In this document: in pieces, positions 1 to 6,981 of the stretch
How positions within the stretch are numbered: position 1 is the first letter of the stretch
Layout: each line of letters starts with the position of its first letter
NCBI GenBank assembly: GCA_023135995.1
Contig: JAGLRY010000062.1
Span: 1-12,870, forward strand
Direction of reading: 5' to 3'
Origin: Candidatus Aminicenantota bacterium
GTDB taxonomy: Bacteria > Acidobacteriota > Aminicenantia > Aminicenantales > Aminicenantaceae
Length of the DNA: 12,870 nucleotides
Notes under the pieces: model-generated
Database searches by the model: none
Told to the model about the DNA's origin: nothing
Seen by the model: only the letters and a program-made list of their open reading frames with translations
Made by a program: the position numbers and the translations under genes

Positions 1-121
1 AGATCGGCTCGCCTGAAGGGTAAAAAATGTCGATTAAAATGAATAAGAACATTAGGAAAATAATGTTTAAAGTGATGCTTCATAAAATTGAGAATAAACG
101 CTGAAAATACTTTTGTTATTA

Positions 122-149
122 TTGATATTGACATTTTTTATGAATAATA
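122..149 (+). promoter_or_regulatory. possible sigma-70-type promoter for the parA operon
   Basis: A TTGATA box (122-127, one mismatch to TTGACA) and an AATAAT box (144-149, one mismatch to TATAAT) are separated by 16 bp in a strongly AT-rich leader. Transcription from here would begin around 156-158, directly at the parS-like palindrome, so ParB binding could block it. This is inferred from consensus matching only. The whole leader is AT-rich, so chance matches are likely. The rest of bases 1-121 shows no DnaA-box cluster, tRNA or convincing gene. Confidence 0.3.
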
Positions 150-158
150 AAAACTAAG

Positions 159-174
159 TGTTCCACGTGGAACG
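159..174. promoter_or_regulatory. parS: parS centromere-like ParB binding site
   Basis: The 16 bases TGTTCCACGTGGAACG contain a perfect 14-bp palindrome (160-173) and differ at only the last base from TGTTCCACGTGGAACA, a form of the conserved bacterial parS sequence (B. subtilis consensus TGTTNCACGTGAAACA). The site sits 10 bp before the parA ATG at 185. ParB loads on parS and spreads as a CTP-dependent clamp, and ParA then segregates the complex. Its place in the parA leader suggests it may also let ParB autoregulate the operon (inference). It is the only such site seen in the window. Confidence 0.88.
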
Positions 175-184
175 TAGGCCTGAG

Positions 185-940
185 ATGAACACGATCATTG
201 CCATTGCCAACCAAAAAGGAGGTGTCGGGAAGACAACCACAACGATCAACCTCTCCGCATCCCTCGCCTTTTATCATAAGCGTGTTTTGATCTTAGATTT
301 CGACCCCCAGGGAATGGCAACGGTGGGATTGGGAAAAATCAAGGAAAGCGGAAAGGGTGTTTATCCCCCACTTATGAATGGCCTCTACTTGATGGATTCT
401 GTCCTGCCCACAGAGCTAGACAATCTGTACATCTGCCCCTGTTCTCCGGAACTGACCGGCTTTGAGGCAGAGATCTTCACCCAGGAAGACCGAGAAACCC
501 GACTCCGGACAGCGTTGCATAAAGTGAGGAAGTTCTTTCACTTCATCTTCATCGACTGCCCTCCCTCTCTGAGTTTTCTCACGATCAATGCCCTGACCGC
601 AGCCGATTCCATCCTGATCCCCATTCAGACCGAATTTTTCTGTATGGAAGGGATTCCCGATCTGTTCCGAACACTGGACGAAGTCCGTGCGCATCTCAAT
701 CCATCGTTATCCATCGAGGGCATTGTCCTGACCATGTCTGATGACCGGACCAATCTCTCCAAGCAGGTGGCGGAAGAGATCCGTCAATCCCTGAAGGATG
801 TTGTCTATCAGACGATCATTCCCCGGACTGTGAGGTTGGCCGAAGCCCCGAGCTTTGGGAAACCTGTCCTCCTGTATGACATCAAATCCAAAGGAGCCCA
901 ATCCTACCTGAATTTAGCAGAGGAGTTCTTGAAACGATGA
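185..940 (+). CDS. parA: ParA/Soj chromosome partitioning ATPase
   Basis: This is a short, chromosomal-type ParA (251 aa from the ATG at 185). The deviant Walker A motif KGGVGKTT lies at residues 11-18, with the signature lysine K11 and the nucleotide-binding K16. The A' motif DFDPQG is at 38-43 and Walker B FIDCPPS at 122-128. There is no N-terminal HTH of the plasmid type. ParA dimerises on ATP, binds nucleoid DNA non-specifically, and is stimulated by ParB-parS complexes to move origins apart. An in-frame GTG at 158 would add nine residues, but those codons lie inside the parS palindrome and the conserved protein begins at MNTIIAIANQKGG, so 185 is the better start. The stop overlaps the parB start as ATGA, which suggests translational coupling. 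The usual Asn of DPQGNA is Met here. Confidence 0.95.
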   Translation: MNTIIAIANQKGGVGKTTTTINLSASLAFYHKRVLILDFDPQGMATVGLGKIKESGKGVYPPLMNGLYLMDSVLPTELDNLYICPCSPELTGFEAEIFTQEDRETRLRTALHKVRKFFHFIFIDCPPSLSFLTINALTAADSILIPIQTEFFCMEGIPDLFRTLDEVRAHLNPSLSIEGIVLTMSDDRTNLSKQVAEEIRQSLKDVVYQTIIPRTVRLAEAPSFGKPVLLYDIKSKGAQSYLNLAEEFLKR

Positions 941-1785
941 CAAAAAAGGCACTCGGAAAAGGTCTCAAAGCATTCTTGCCAGAGGAGTACGGCATTCTGA
1001 AAGAGGAACGATTCCTGGACATCGCAATTGACAGGCTGAAACCAAACCCCCTCCAGCCCAGGAGGAGGTGGGATCCTGAATCCCTAGAGGAGTTGGCTCA
1101 GTCGATCCGGGAAATGGGGATCCTCCACCCCATAGTCGTAGTTCCTGAGGAGGACAGCTACACGATCATCGTGGGCGAGCGCCGATGGCGTGCAGCCAAA
1201 AAGATCGGGCTCCAGACGATCCCGGTCATCATCCGGAATCTCACCGAGGCTCAGCAGCATGAGGCGATGTTGATCGAGAACCTCCAGAGAGAGGATCTCA
1301 ATCCTTTAGAAATCGCAACAGCCTACCAGAAAATGATCCAGGAATTCAGCTATACTCAGGAAGATGTGGCCAAAAAAGTGGGAAAAGACAGGACGTCAAT
1401 CGCGAACTACCTCCGGCTTCTCAAGCTTCCCGATGAGGTCCAAGAACTGATCGCAGACGGCAAACTCTCCATGGGACATGCCCGGGCATTGATCCCCATC
1501 GAGGACCCTGAGCGCCAACGATCTATGGCTTTGCGAATCGCCAAGGATAGTTTCTCTGTCCGCGAAGTCGAAAAATGGGTCCGCAGACTCCAGGCCCCAT
1601 CTGAAAAACCACCCAAAGCCCCTATGGACCCGGATCTTCTTATTTTTCAGGAAGAACTGCTCAAACTTTTAGGCACAAAAGTGGTGATCTCGGGCGACCA
1701 AAACAAAGGAGTCTTAAAAATTTTCTATTACACTCTTGACGACCTCAATCGCATTTATGAAAAAATCAAAGGAGTGAATGCATGA
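937..1785 (+). CDS. parB: ParB/Spo0J chromosome partitioning protein, CTP-dependent DNA clamp
   Basis: A 282-aa ParB with the usual domain order. An N-terminal ParA-interacting tail (ALGKGLKAFLPEE) is followed by the nucleotide-binding ParB/Srx domain: the NPLQPR box at 37-42, GERRWRA at 80-86 and ENLQREDLNPLE at 114-125. The parS-recognising helix-turn-helix spans about 139-163 and is followed by GKLSMGHARAL. The C-terminal dimerisation segment lies at about 231-282. The GERRxRA and ENxxR motifs are the CTP-binding boxes known in B. subtilis, Caulobacter and Myxococcus ParB, so this copy should bind and hydrolyse CTP. It overlaps parA by 4 nt and the bactofilin by 4 nt, with an AGGAG ribosome-binding site at 921-925. 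Its DNA target is very probably the palindrome at 159-174. Confidence 0.95.
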   Translation: MTKKALGKGLKAFLPEEYGILKEERFLDIAIDRLKPNPLQPRRRWDPESLEELAQSIREMGILHPIVVVPEEDSYTIIVGERRWRAAKKIGLQTIPVIIRNLTEAQQHEAMLIENLQREDLNPLEIATAYQKMIQEFSYTQEDVAKKVGKDRTSIANYLRLLKLPDEVQELIADGKLSMGHARALIPIEDPERQRSMALRIAKDSFSVREVEKWVRRLQAPSEKPPKAPMDPDLLIFQEELLKLLGTKVVISGDQNKGVLKIFYYTLDDLNRIYEKIKGVNA

Positions 1786-2216
1786 AAGAAAGAAAAAGAG
1801 AATTCGAGGAGGATAAAATCACAGGATTTTTCGATAAGGATACAGAGATCAAGGGAGAGCTTAGCTTCAAAGGGTCATTCCGTATTGACGGCCATTTCAA
1901 AGGAAAGATCGACTCTGATTCTATGCTCATCATCGGTGATAGCGGAAAGGTGGATGCCGATGTCAAGATCGGCTATATGGTGATCGATGGAGAGGTAAAG
2001 GGAAACATCCAGGCCTCTGAAAGGGTTGAGATCCACTCCAACGGCCGGGTGATAGGAACGATCACAACTCCGAAGTTAGTCGTCGAAGAGGGAGCTTATC
2101 TGGAAGCGACCTGTCAAACAACGGATAAAATGCCCCCACCGAGCCCGGAAAAGTCCACCCCTAAAGAAAAAGAAGACGAGGGAAAAGAAGCGATCCCCAC
2201 GGGACCCGAGATTTGA
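1782..2216 (+). CDS. bactofilin (polymer-forming cytoskeletal protein)
   Basis: A 144-aa bactofilin-domain (DUF583) protein. After a charged tail (1-17), residues about 18-115 form the periodic glycine/valine/isoleucine pattern of a short right-handed beta-helix, with turns such as IKGELSFKGSFRIDG, GHFKGKID and IDGEVKGNI. The C-terminus (about 116-144) is a proline- and lysine/glutamate-rich disordered tail. Bactofilins polymerise without nucleotide into filaments that anchor other proteins near membranes or poles. In Myxococcus xanthus, BacNOP bactofilins scaffold the ParABS machinery, and the ATGA overlap with parB here supports a similar role (inference). An alternative is a role in cell shape or envelope assembly, which the downstream lipopolysaccharide genes would also allow. 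A GGAG ribosome-binding site lies 7 nt upstream. Confidence 0.9.
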   Translation: MKERKREFEEDKITGFFDKDTEIKGELSFKGSFRIDGHFKGKIDSDSMLIIGDSGKVDADVKIGYMVIDGEVKGNIQASERVEIHSNGRVIGTITTPKLVVEEGAYLEATCQTTDKMPPPSPEKSTPKEKEDEGKEAIPTGPEI

Positions 2217-2938
2217 GGGAAGTTACAGGAATCATACCCGTCCGTTATGCATCGCAGCGTTTTCCGGGGAAGCCTCTCGCTTCCATATTGGGAAAACCCA
2301 TGATCCAGTGGGTCTACGAACGAGCCCAAAAGTCCACTCATCTCCAGAACCTTATTATCGCCACCGAAAACAAACGCATCTATGACAAGTGTCAAGAATT
2401 CGGGGCGGATGTCCGGATGACGTCCCCCCGCCATGTTTCGGGTACGGAACGGGTCGCAGAGATCGCCGATACACTCTCCTCACCCTATATCATCAACATC
2501 CAGGGGGATGAACCTCTCGTGCGGGCAGAAATGATCGATGCCCTCATCTCCGCGATGCTGCAAGAAGAGGCTCCCATGGCCACGCTGGCCATAAAGGTTG
2601 ATGACCTCTCTCTTCTCGAAGACCAAAACATCGTTAAGGTCGTAACAGATAAACAGGGCTACGCCCTGTACTTTTCACGCTCTCCCCTTCCTTTCCAATC
2701 CTCGGATTATTTTTACCAGCATATCGGTATCTACGGCTACCGGAGAGATTTTTTGCTCGACATGTGCCAGTGGCCCCCTTCGAGGCTCGAACAGGAGGAA
2801 AAACTCGAACAACTCCGGGTCTTGGAGAACGGGCATAGAGTAAAAGTTGTATTCACACATTTTTCAACCTTGAGTGTCGACACGCCAAAGGATATAATCA
2901 TGGTTGAAAATTTTATGAAAAATGAACATCATGACTAA
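2213..2938 (+). CDS. kdsB: 3-deoxy-manno-octulosonate cytidylyltransferase (CMP-Kdo synthetase)
   Basis: KdsB transfers CMP from CTP to Kdo to give CMP-Kdo, the activated donor for lipid A inner-core assembly in the cytoplasm. The 241-aa protein shows the nucleotide-binding N-terminus IIPVRYASQRFPGKPL (residues 7-22), the metal-site motif NIQGDEPL, YFSRSPLPF, and the C-terminal HIGIYGYRRDFL block. Length is normal (about 245-255 aa in the family). The start is a TTG overlapping the bactofilin stop as TTGA. No ATG is available without losing the conserved N-terminus, because the first downstream in-frame ATG codes the Met of GKPMIQW. The lack of a clear ribosome-binding site suggests dependence on termination-reinitiation from the bactofilin gene (inference). 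Confidence 0.94.
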   Translation: MREVTGIIPVRYASQRFPGKPLASILGKPMIQWVYERAQKSTHLQNLIIATENKRIYDKCQEFGADVRMTSPRHVSGTERVAEIADTLSSPYIINIQGDEPLVRAEMIDALISAMLQEEAPMATLAIKVDDLSLLEDQNIVKVVTDKQGYALYFSRSPLPFQSSDYFYQHIGIYGYRRDFLLDMCQWPPSRLEQEEKLEQLRVLENGHRVKVVFTHFSTLSVDTPKDIIMVENFMKNEHHD

Positions 2939-4535
2939 ATTCATATTCGTCACAGGTGGAGTTCTTTCAGCCCTAGGGAAAGGCATAGCCGCATCCTCGA
3001 TCGGAATGCTCCTGGAAAGCCATGGTTATAAGATCACTCTTCAAAAGTTTGACCCCTACCTGAACGTCGACCCCGGGACCATGAATCCCTTCCAGCATGG
3101 AGAGGTTTATGTCACCGATGACGGGGCTGAGACAGACCTTGACCTGGGACATTATGAACGGTTCACATCCACACGCACTTCTCAAGCGCACAACTGGACG
3201 GCTGGCCGCATCTACGACCTGATCTTGAAGAAGGAAAGAAAAGGAGACTACCTTGGCAAAACGGTTCAAGTGATCCCCCATGTCACAGATGAGATCATCA
3301 AGGCCTTTCTCGCCGCCTCCAATGACAACGATATCGTGATCTCCGAGATCGGGGGGACAGTGGGTGACATCGAGGGGTTGCCATTCCTGGAGGCCACTCG
3401 TCAGATGCGCCTCTCGATGGGAGCAATCGATTCTCTCTTCATCCATCTGACACTGGTCCCCTACATGAAGACTTCGGGAGAGCTTAAGACAAAACCCACC
3501 CAGCACAGCGTGAAAGAGCTGCGGGCCATCGGTATCCAGCCCGACATCCTCCTCTGCCGGACGGACAGGGAGCTGGACAAAAACTTGAAGGCCAAAATAT
3601 CTCTGTTCACTAACGTCCCGCTCGAAGCCGTGATCACGGCCAAGGATGTGGACAACATCTATAAGATTCCTCTCCTGTTTGCCCGTGAGGATTTAGACAC
3701 CATCATTCTCAACAGATTGAATCTCCCCCCAAAACGGCGAAATCTATCCCGATGGAAAAAGATGGTCGACCAGATGGCCAATCCCAAAGACGAGGTCAAC
3801 ATCGCCCTGGTGGGGAAATACGCGGGACTCCAGGACTCTTACTTGAGCCTGAAAGAGGCGCTCACACATGCGGGAACGGCTCACCATCTCAAAGTGAATA
3901 TCTCGTGGATCGAAGCCGAGGACCTCGAGGCGAACGAAACAAAGGCCATCCTTGCGCACGCCGATGGGATCTTGGTGCCGGGTGGTTTCGGGGTGAGAGG
4001 GATCGAGGGTAAGATTAGAGCTGTCACATATGCAAGGATCAACAAGGTTCCCTACTTCGGGATCTGTCTGGGGATGCAGTGTGCCACCATCGAATACGCC
4101 AGGAATATCGCCAACCTCAAAGCCGCCAACAGCACGGAATTCGACCGTCGGACCCCGCACAAGATCTTCTTCAAGTGGAGAGAGCTGAAGGGTGTCCAGG
4201 ATATAGGGGGGACTATGCGCCTGGGGCAATTCCTGTGCCGTTTAGAAAAGGGAACATTTGCCGAAAAAGCATACCAGAAGAGCCAAGTCTACGAACGGCA
4301 TCGCCACCGCTACGAGTTCAACCCTGCCTATGAGGAGATTCTCACGAAGGCCGGGCTAGTGATCTCGGGGAAAAATCCGGATCACGACCTGGTGGAGGTG
4401 GTCGAGATCAAAGACCATCCGTGGTTCCTCGGGTGTCAGTTCCACCCGGAATTCAAATCCAAGCCCCTCCAGGCCCATCCCCTCTTCAAGGCATTCATCG
4501 GAGCTAGCTATGAATACCGCTGCCAAAGAAATTGA
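2931..4535 (+). CDS. pyrG: CTP synthase (glutamine hydrolysing)
   Basis: PyrG aminates UTP to CTP using ATP and glutamine. The 534-aa protein has the N-terminal synthase domain (GGVLSALGKGIAASS near residue 9, KFDPYLNVDPGTMNPFQHGE, SEIGGTVGDIEG) and a C-terminal class-I glutamine amidotransferase domain with LVPGGFGVRG, nucleophile C379 in GICLGMQ, and the H505/E507 pair in FHPEF. The family start MTKFIFVTGGV falls at the ATG 2931. An ATG at 2922 would add three residues, and both overlap the end of kdsB. The tail overlaps kdsA by 26 nt. Pairing with kdsB makes metabolic sense because KdsB consumes CTP. Tandem kdsB-pyrG genes are also known in Chlamydia. Confidence 0.96.
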   Translation: MTKFIFVTGGVLSALGKGIAASSIGMLLESHGYKITLQKFDPYLNVDPGTMNPFQHGEVYVTDDGAETDLDLGHYERFTSTRTSQAHNWTAGRIYDLILKKERKGDYLGKTVQVIPHVTDEIIKAFLAASNDNDIVISEIGGTVGDIEGLPFLEATRQMRLSMGAIDSLFIHLTLVPYMKTSGELKTKPTQHSVKELRAIGIQPDILLCRTDRELDKNLKAKISLFTNVPLEAVITAKDVDNIYKIPLLFAREDLDTIILNRLNLPPKRRNLSRWKKMVDQMANPKDEVNIALVGKYAGLQDSYLSLKEALTHAGTAHHLKVNISWIEAEDLEANETKAILAHADGILVPGGFGVRGIEGKIRAVTYARINKVPYFGICLGMQCATIEYARNIANLKAANSTEFDRRTPHKIFFKWRELKGVQDIGGTMRLGQFLCRLEKGTFAEKAYQKSQVYERHRHRYEFNPAYEEILTKAGLVISGKNPDHDLVEVVEIKDHPWFLGCQFHPEFKSKPLQAHPLFKAFIGASYEYRCQRN

Positions 4536-5358
4536 AATCAACTCCCGCGTCAGAATAGGGGGGACAAATCCCCTGTTCCTCATCGGAGGACCCTGCGTGA
4601 TCGAATCCGAAGGCCATGCGCTGGATTTGGCGTACAGCATCAAATCCGTGTGTGAAGACCTGAAGATCCCCTTTATCTTCAAAGCTTCTTACGATAAAGC
4701 CAACCGTTCCTCGATCAAATCCTACAGGGGACCGGGCCTCGATAAGGGACTTAAAATCCTCCAACGCATCAAAGGCGAACTCCAGATCCCTGTTCTTTCC
4801 GACGTTCATGAGACCATCCAGGTCTCCCGAGCGGCTGAGGTGCTCGATGTGATCCAGATCCCCGCCTTCCTCTCCCGACAAACAGACCTGATCCTGGAAG
4901 CGGCGAAGACAGGAAAGCCTCTAAACATCAAAAAAGGCCAGTTCTTGGCTCCCCACGATATGAAGAACGTCATCGACAAGGCCCTCAGTCAGGGGAACGA
5001 CAGGCTCATCCTTACGGAAAGAGGGACATCCTTCGGGTATAACACCCTCGTTTTTGACGTCCGTTCGATCCCGACGATGAAACAGTGGGGGTTCCCTGTT
5101 GTCATCGATGCCTCTCACAGCGTTCAGAAACCCGGAGGAGAGGGTGATTTTTCCGGGGGCGAATCCGAATTTATTCCCCTCATGGCCAAAGCGGGCATCT
5201 GTGCGGGCGCCGATGGATTGTTTCTTGAAATCCATGATAACCCGTTACAAGCCCTCTCTGATAGGTATAATTCATTTAATATCAATAACTTAAAAAACTT
5301 TCTCGCTCTTTGTCTCCGGATAAAGAATGTCGTCGCAGATGCCGACGATCCGGACTAA
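4510..5358 (+). CDS. kdsA: 3-deoxy-8-phosphooctulonate synthase, metal-dependent class
   Basis: KdsA condenses phosphoenolpyruvate with D-arabinose-5-phosphate to form Kdo-8-phosphate. The 282-aa TIM-barrel protein carries IGGPCVIES (25-33), KASYDKANRSS (58-68), SDVHE (97-101), IKKGQFLAPHDM (140-151) and DASHSVQKPGG (200-210). Metal class can be read from the sequence: C29, H203, E240 and D251 have the same spacing (174, 37, 11) as the ligands C11, H185, E222 and D233 of the Aquifex metal-dependent enzyme. The E. coli metal-independent type has Asn in place of the Cys. The gene starts inside pyrG with GGAG at 4500-4503 in good position, so translation is probably coupled. Confidence 0.96.
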   Translation: MNTAAKEIEINSRVRIGGTNPLFLIGGPCVIESEGHALDLAYSIKSVCEDLKIPFIFKASYDKANRSSIKSYRGPGLDKGLKILQRIKGELQIPVLSDVHETIQVSRAAEVLDVIQIPAFLSRQTDLILEAAKTGKPLNIKKGQFLAPHDMKNVIDKALSQGNDRLILTERGTSFGYNTLVFDVRSIPTMKQWGFPVVIDASHSVQKPGGEGDFSGGESEFIPLMAKAGICAGADGLFLEIHDNPLQALSDRYNSFNINNLKNFLALCLRIKNVVADADDPD

Positions 5359-5371
5359 GGATAAAGCCACC

Positions 5372-6343
5372 ATGAAAAAAGAAGATATCATCCAGACTGG
5401 AAAAAATGTCCTGGAGATCGAATCCCAAGCCGTGAAGAGATTGGCTTCCCGCTTGGATGATAATTTTGCCAAGGCCATCGACCTCCTCTCTCAGGCTAGT
5501 TCCCGCGTCATTGTCATGGGCATGGGAAAATCGGGGATCGTCGGGAGGAAGATCGCCTCCACGCTCGCGAGCTGTGGCACACCAGCACTCTTCATCCATC
5601 CTGCAGAAGCCGGGCACGGAGATTTGGGTATGATCGTCAAGGAGGATATTCTGATCATCATCTCCTACAGTGGCGACACCAGAGAGATCGTTGACCTCTT
5701 GGCCTTTGTCAAGAGGATCGGGGTCGAACTGATCTGCATCACCGGAAACCCGACGTCTAAATTGGCTCAATACAGCGACATCGTGCTCGAGGCCTGGGTG
5801 GAAAAAGAAGCGGAGCCAAGCGGAATGGTCCCCACGGCCAGCTCTACCGCGGCCCTGGCCCTGGGAGACGCCCTCGCTATCGCGCTGATGAGGAAAAAGG
5901 GATTTTCAGAACAGGATTTCGCCTTTGTCCACCCCAAGGGGCAGGCGGGAAAGAAACTCCTCAAGATCAAAACCTTGATGCACAAAGGAAGGCAAGTCCC
6001 ATCAGTGGGTCCCGACACGCCCATGAAAGAGGTCCTCGAGGAAATATCAGGGAAAAAATTAGGAATGACATGTGTTTTCGACAAAAACAAGAGGCTGCTG
6101 GGAATCATCACCGACGGAGATCTAAGGCGGATGCTCCAAAAACACGGGAACGCTTTCCTCGAGAAATCGGCCAAGGATTGTATGACGGCCCATCCTGCCA
6201 CCATCGATAAGGAGGACCTGGCGACAAAAGCCCTCAACATCATGGAGGAGCGGAAGATCACAAACCTGGTCGTCACAAACACAGAGGGGGGCGTGGAGGG
6301 GCTCATCCACCTCCATGACCTGTGGCGGACGGAGATGTTCTGA
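5372..6343 (+). CDS. kdsD: D-arabinose-5-phosphate isomerase (KpsF/GutQ/KdsD family)
   Basis: This enzyme interconverts D-ribulose-5-phosphate and D-arabinose-5-phosphate, the first committed step towards Kdo. From the ATG at 5372 it is 323 aa (E. coli KdsD is 328). An N-terminal SIS domain carries VMGMGKSGIVGRK (from about 48), HPAEAGHGDLGMI, SYSGDTREI and ASSTAALALGDALA. H187 in FVHPKG lies where the E. coli enzyme has its catalytic His193. Two CBS domains follow at about 208-265 and 270-323. An upstream ATG at 5327 (inside kdsA, with GGATAAAG before it) would add 15 residues lacking family similarity. The ATG at 5372 has AAGGATAAAG before it and gives the usual N-terminus, so it is preferred. 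kdsD and kpsF products cannot be told apart by sequence alone. Confidence 0.93.
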   Translation: MKKEDIIQTGKNVLEIESQAVKRLASRLDDNFAKAIDLLSQASSRVIVMGMGKSGIVGRKIASTLASCGTPALFIHPAEAGHGDLGMIVKEDILIIISYSGDTREIVDLLAFVKRIGVELICITGNPTSKLAQYSDIVLEAWVEKEAEPSGMVPTASSTAALALGDALAIALMRKKGFSEQDFAFVHPKGQAGKKLLKIKTLMHKGRQVPSVGPDTPMKEVLEEISGKKLGMTCVFDKNKRLLGIITDGDLRRMLQKHGNAFLEKSAKDCMTAHPATIDKEDLATKALNIMEERKITNLVVTNTEGGVEGLIHLHDLWRTEMF

Positions 6344-6888
6344 TGGAGAATAGGGAACGCGCGAAAAAGATTAAAATGATCATCATGGATGTGGACGGGA
6401 CTCTTACGGATGGAAAACTCTTTGTGCTTCCAGACGGAGAAGAGTTAAAATCATACCACGTCAGGGATGGCCTGGGCATTCTTTTGGCGCACCTTGCCGG
6501 ACTCAAAACAGGGATCATTACTGGGAAAACATCCAAACCTCTCGAGATCCGGGCTCAAAAACTCAAGATCATGGAACTCCATCAAGGCATTCTGGATAAA
6601 ATGAGGGTTTTCGAAAAGATCCTGGACAAGCATGCCCTCGTTCCTGAGGAAGTGGCCTTTATCGGCGATGACCTGGGAGACCTTGAGATTTTGAAAAGCG
6701 TGGGTTTGGCAGGGGCTGTGGCTGATGCTCATCCTTTCGTGAAGAAATACTGCCATTTTATTAGCGATTACCCCGGGGGTGGAGGGGCTGTCCGGGAGTT
6801 TATCGAACTCATCCTCGAAGCCCAAGATAAGTGGTCCTTCATCCAAGAAAAGGTCAAGAGCCTGACCGATGTTTTCGATCTCACATAA
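6343..6888 (+). CDS. kdsC: 3-deoxy-D-manno-octulosonate 8-phosphate phosphatase (HAD family)
   Basis: KdsC dephosphorylates Kdo-8-phosphate to free Kdo. It is a 181-aa capless (C0) HAD phosphatase, the usual size. The catalytic aspartates D16 and D18 are in DVDGTLTDG, the motif II Thr is T60 in ITGKTS, the motif III Lys is K86 in LDKM, and the motif IV acids are in FIGDDLGDLEIL (107-118). The family hallmark VADAHP and the GGGGAVRE segment (145-152) are also present. The start ATG at 6343 shares one base with the kdsD stop (TGATG), with GGAG eight nt before it. An in-frame GTG at 6322 is less likely. This is the last gene of the tightly overlapping block. The lptC-lptA-lptB genes that often follow kdsC are absent here. 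Confidence 0.95.
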   Translation: MENRERAKKIKMIIMDVDGTLTDGKLFVLPDGEELKSYHVRDGLGILLAHLAGLKTGIITGKTSKPLEIRAQKLKIMELHQGILDKMRVFEKILDKHALVPEEVAFIGDDLGDLEILKSVGLAGAVADAHPFVKKYCHFISDYPGGGGAVREFIELILEAQDKWSFIQEKVKSLTDVFDLT

Positions 6889-6934
6889 ACAAAAAAAATA
6901 CAGAAAAAGTGAACTCCTTTGTCAAATAAATATT

Positions 6935-6966
6935 CCATCAGGCGCAAAGTATGTGGTGCCTGATGG
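6935..6966 (+). promoter_or_regulatory. intergenic hairpin before the mannose genes
   Basis: An 11-bp stem (6935-6945 with 6956-6966, one G-U pair) encloses a 10-nt loop. The left arm is CCATCAGGCGC and the right arm is GTGCCTGATGG. It lies in the 93-bp gap between kdsC and the phosphomannomutase gene, and only 4 nt before the GGGGTG ribosome-binding site at 6971-6976. There is no T-run after it on the plus strand, so it is not a classic intrinsic terminator. It could stabilise or divide the transcript, or modulate translation of the downstream gene (inference). Palindromic binding of a protein dimer is another option. Confidence 0.5.
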
Positions 6967-6981
6967 ATTTGGGGTGATACA

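Noticed and set aside
1..42. Possible end of an upstream gene (the plus frames stop at 14-16, 21-23 and 40-42)
   Set aside because: Composition shifts from GC-rich to AT-rich near base 20, which fits a gene end, but too few codons remain to identify a frame or product.
1..157. Replication origin next to parAB
   Set aside because: The stretch is AT-rich and parABS often lies near oriC, but no DnaA boxes (TTATCCACA-like) were seen.
158..184. N-terminal extension of ParA from GTG 158
   Set aside because: The extra codons coincide with the parS palindrome and have no counterpart in the ParA family.
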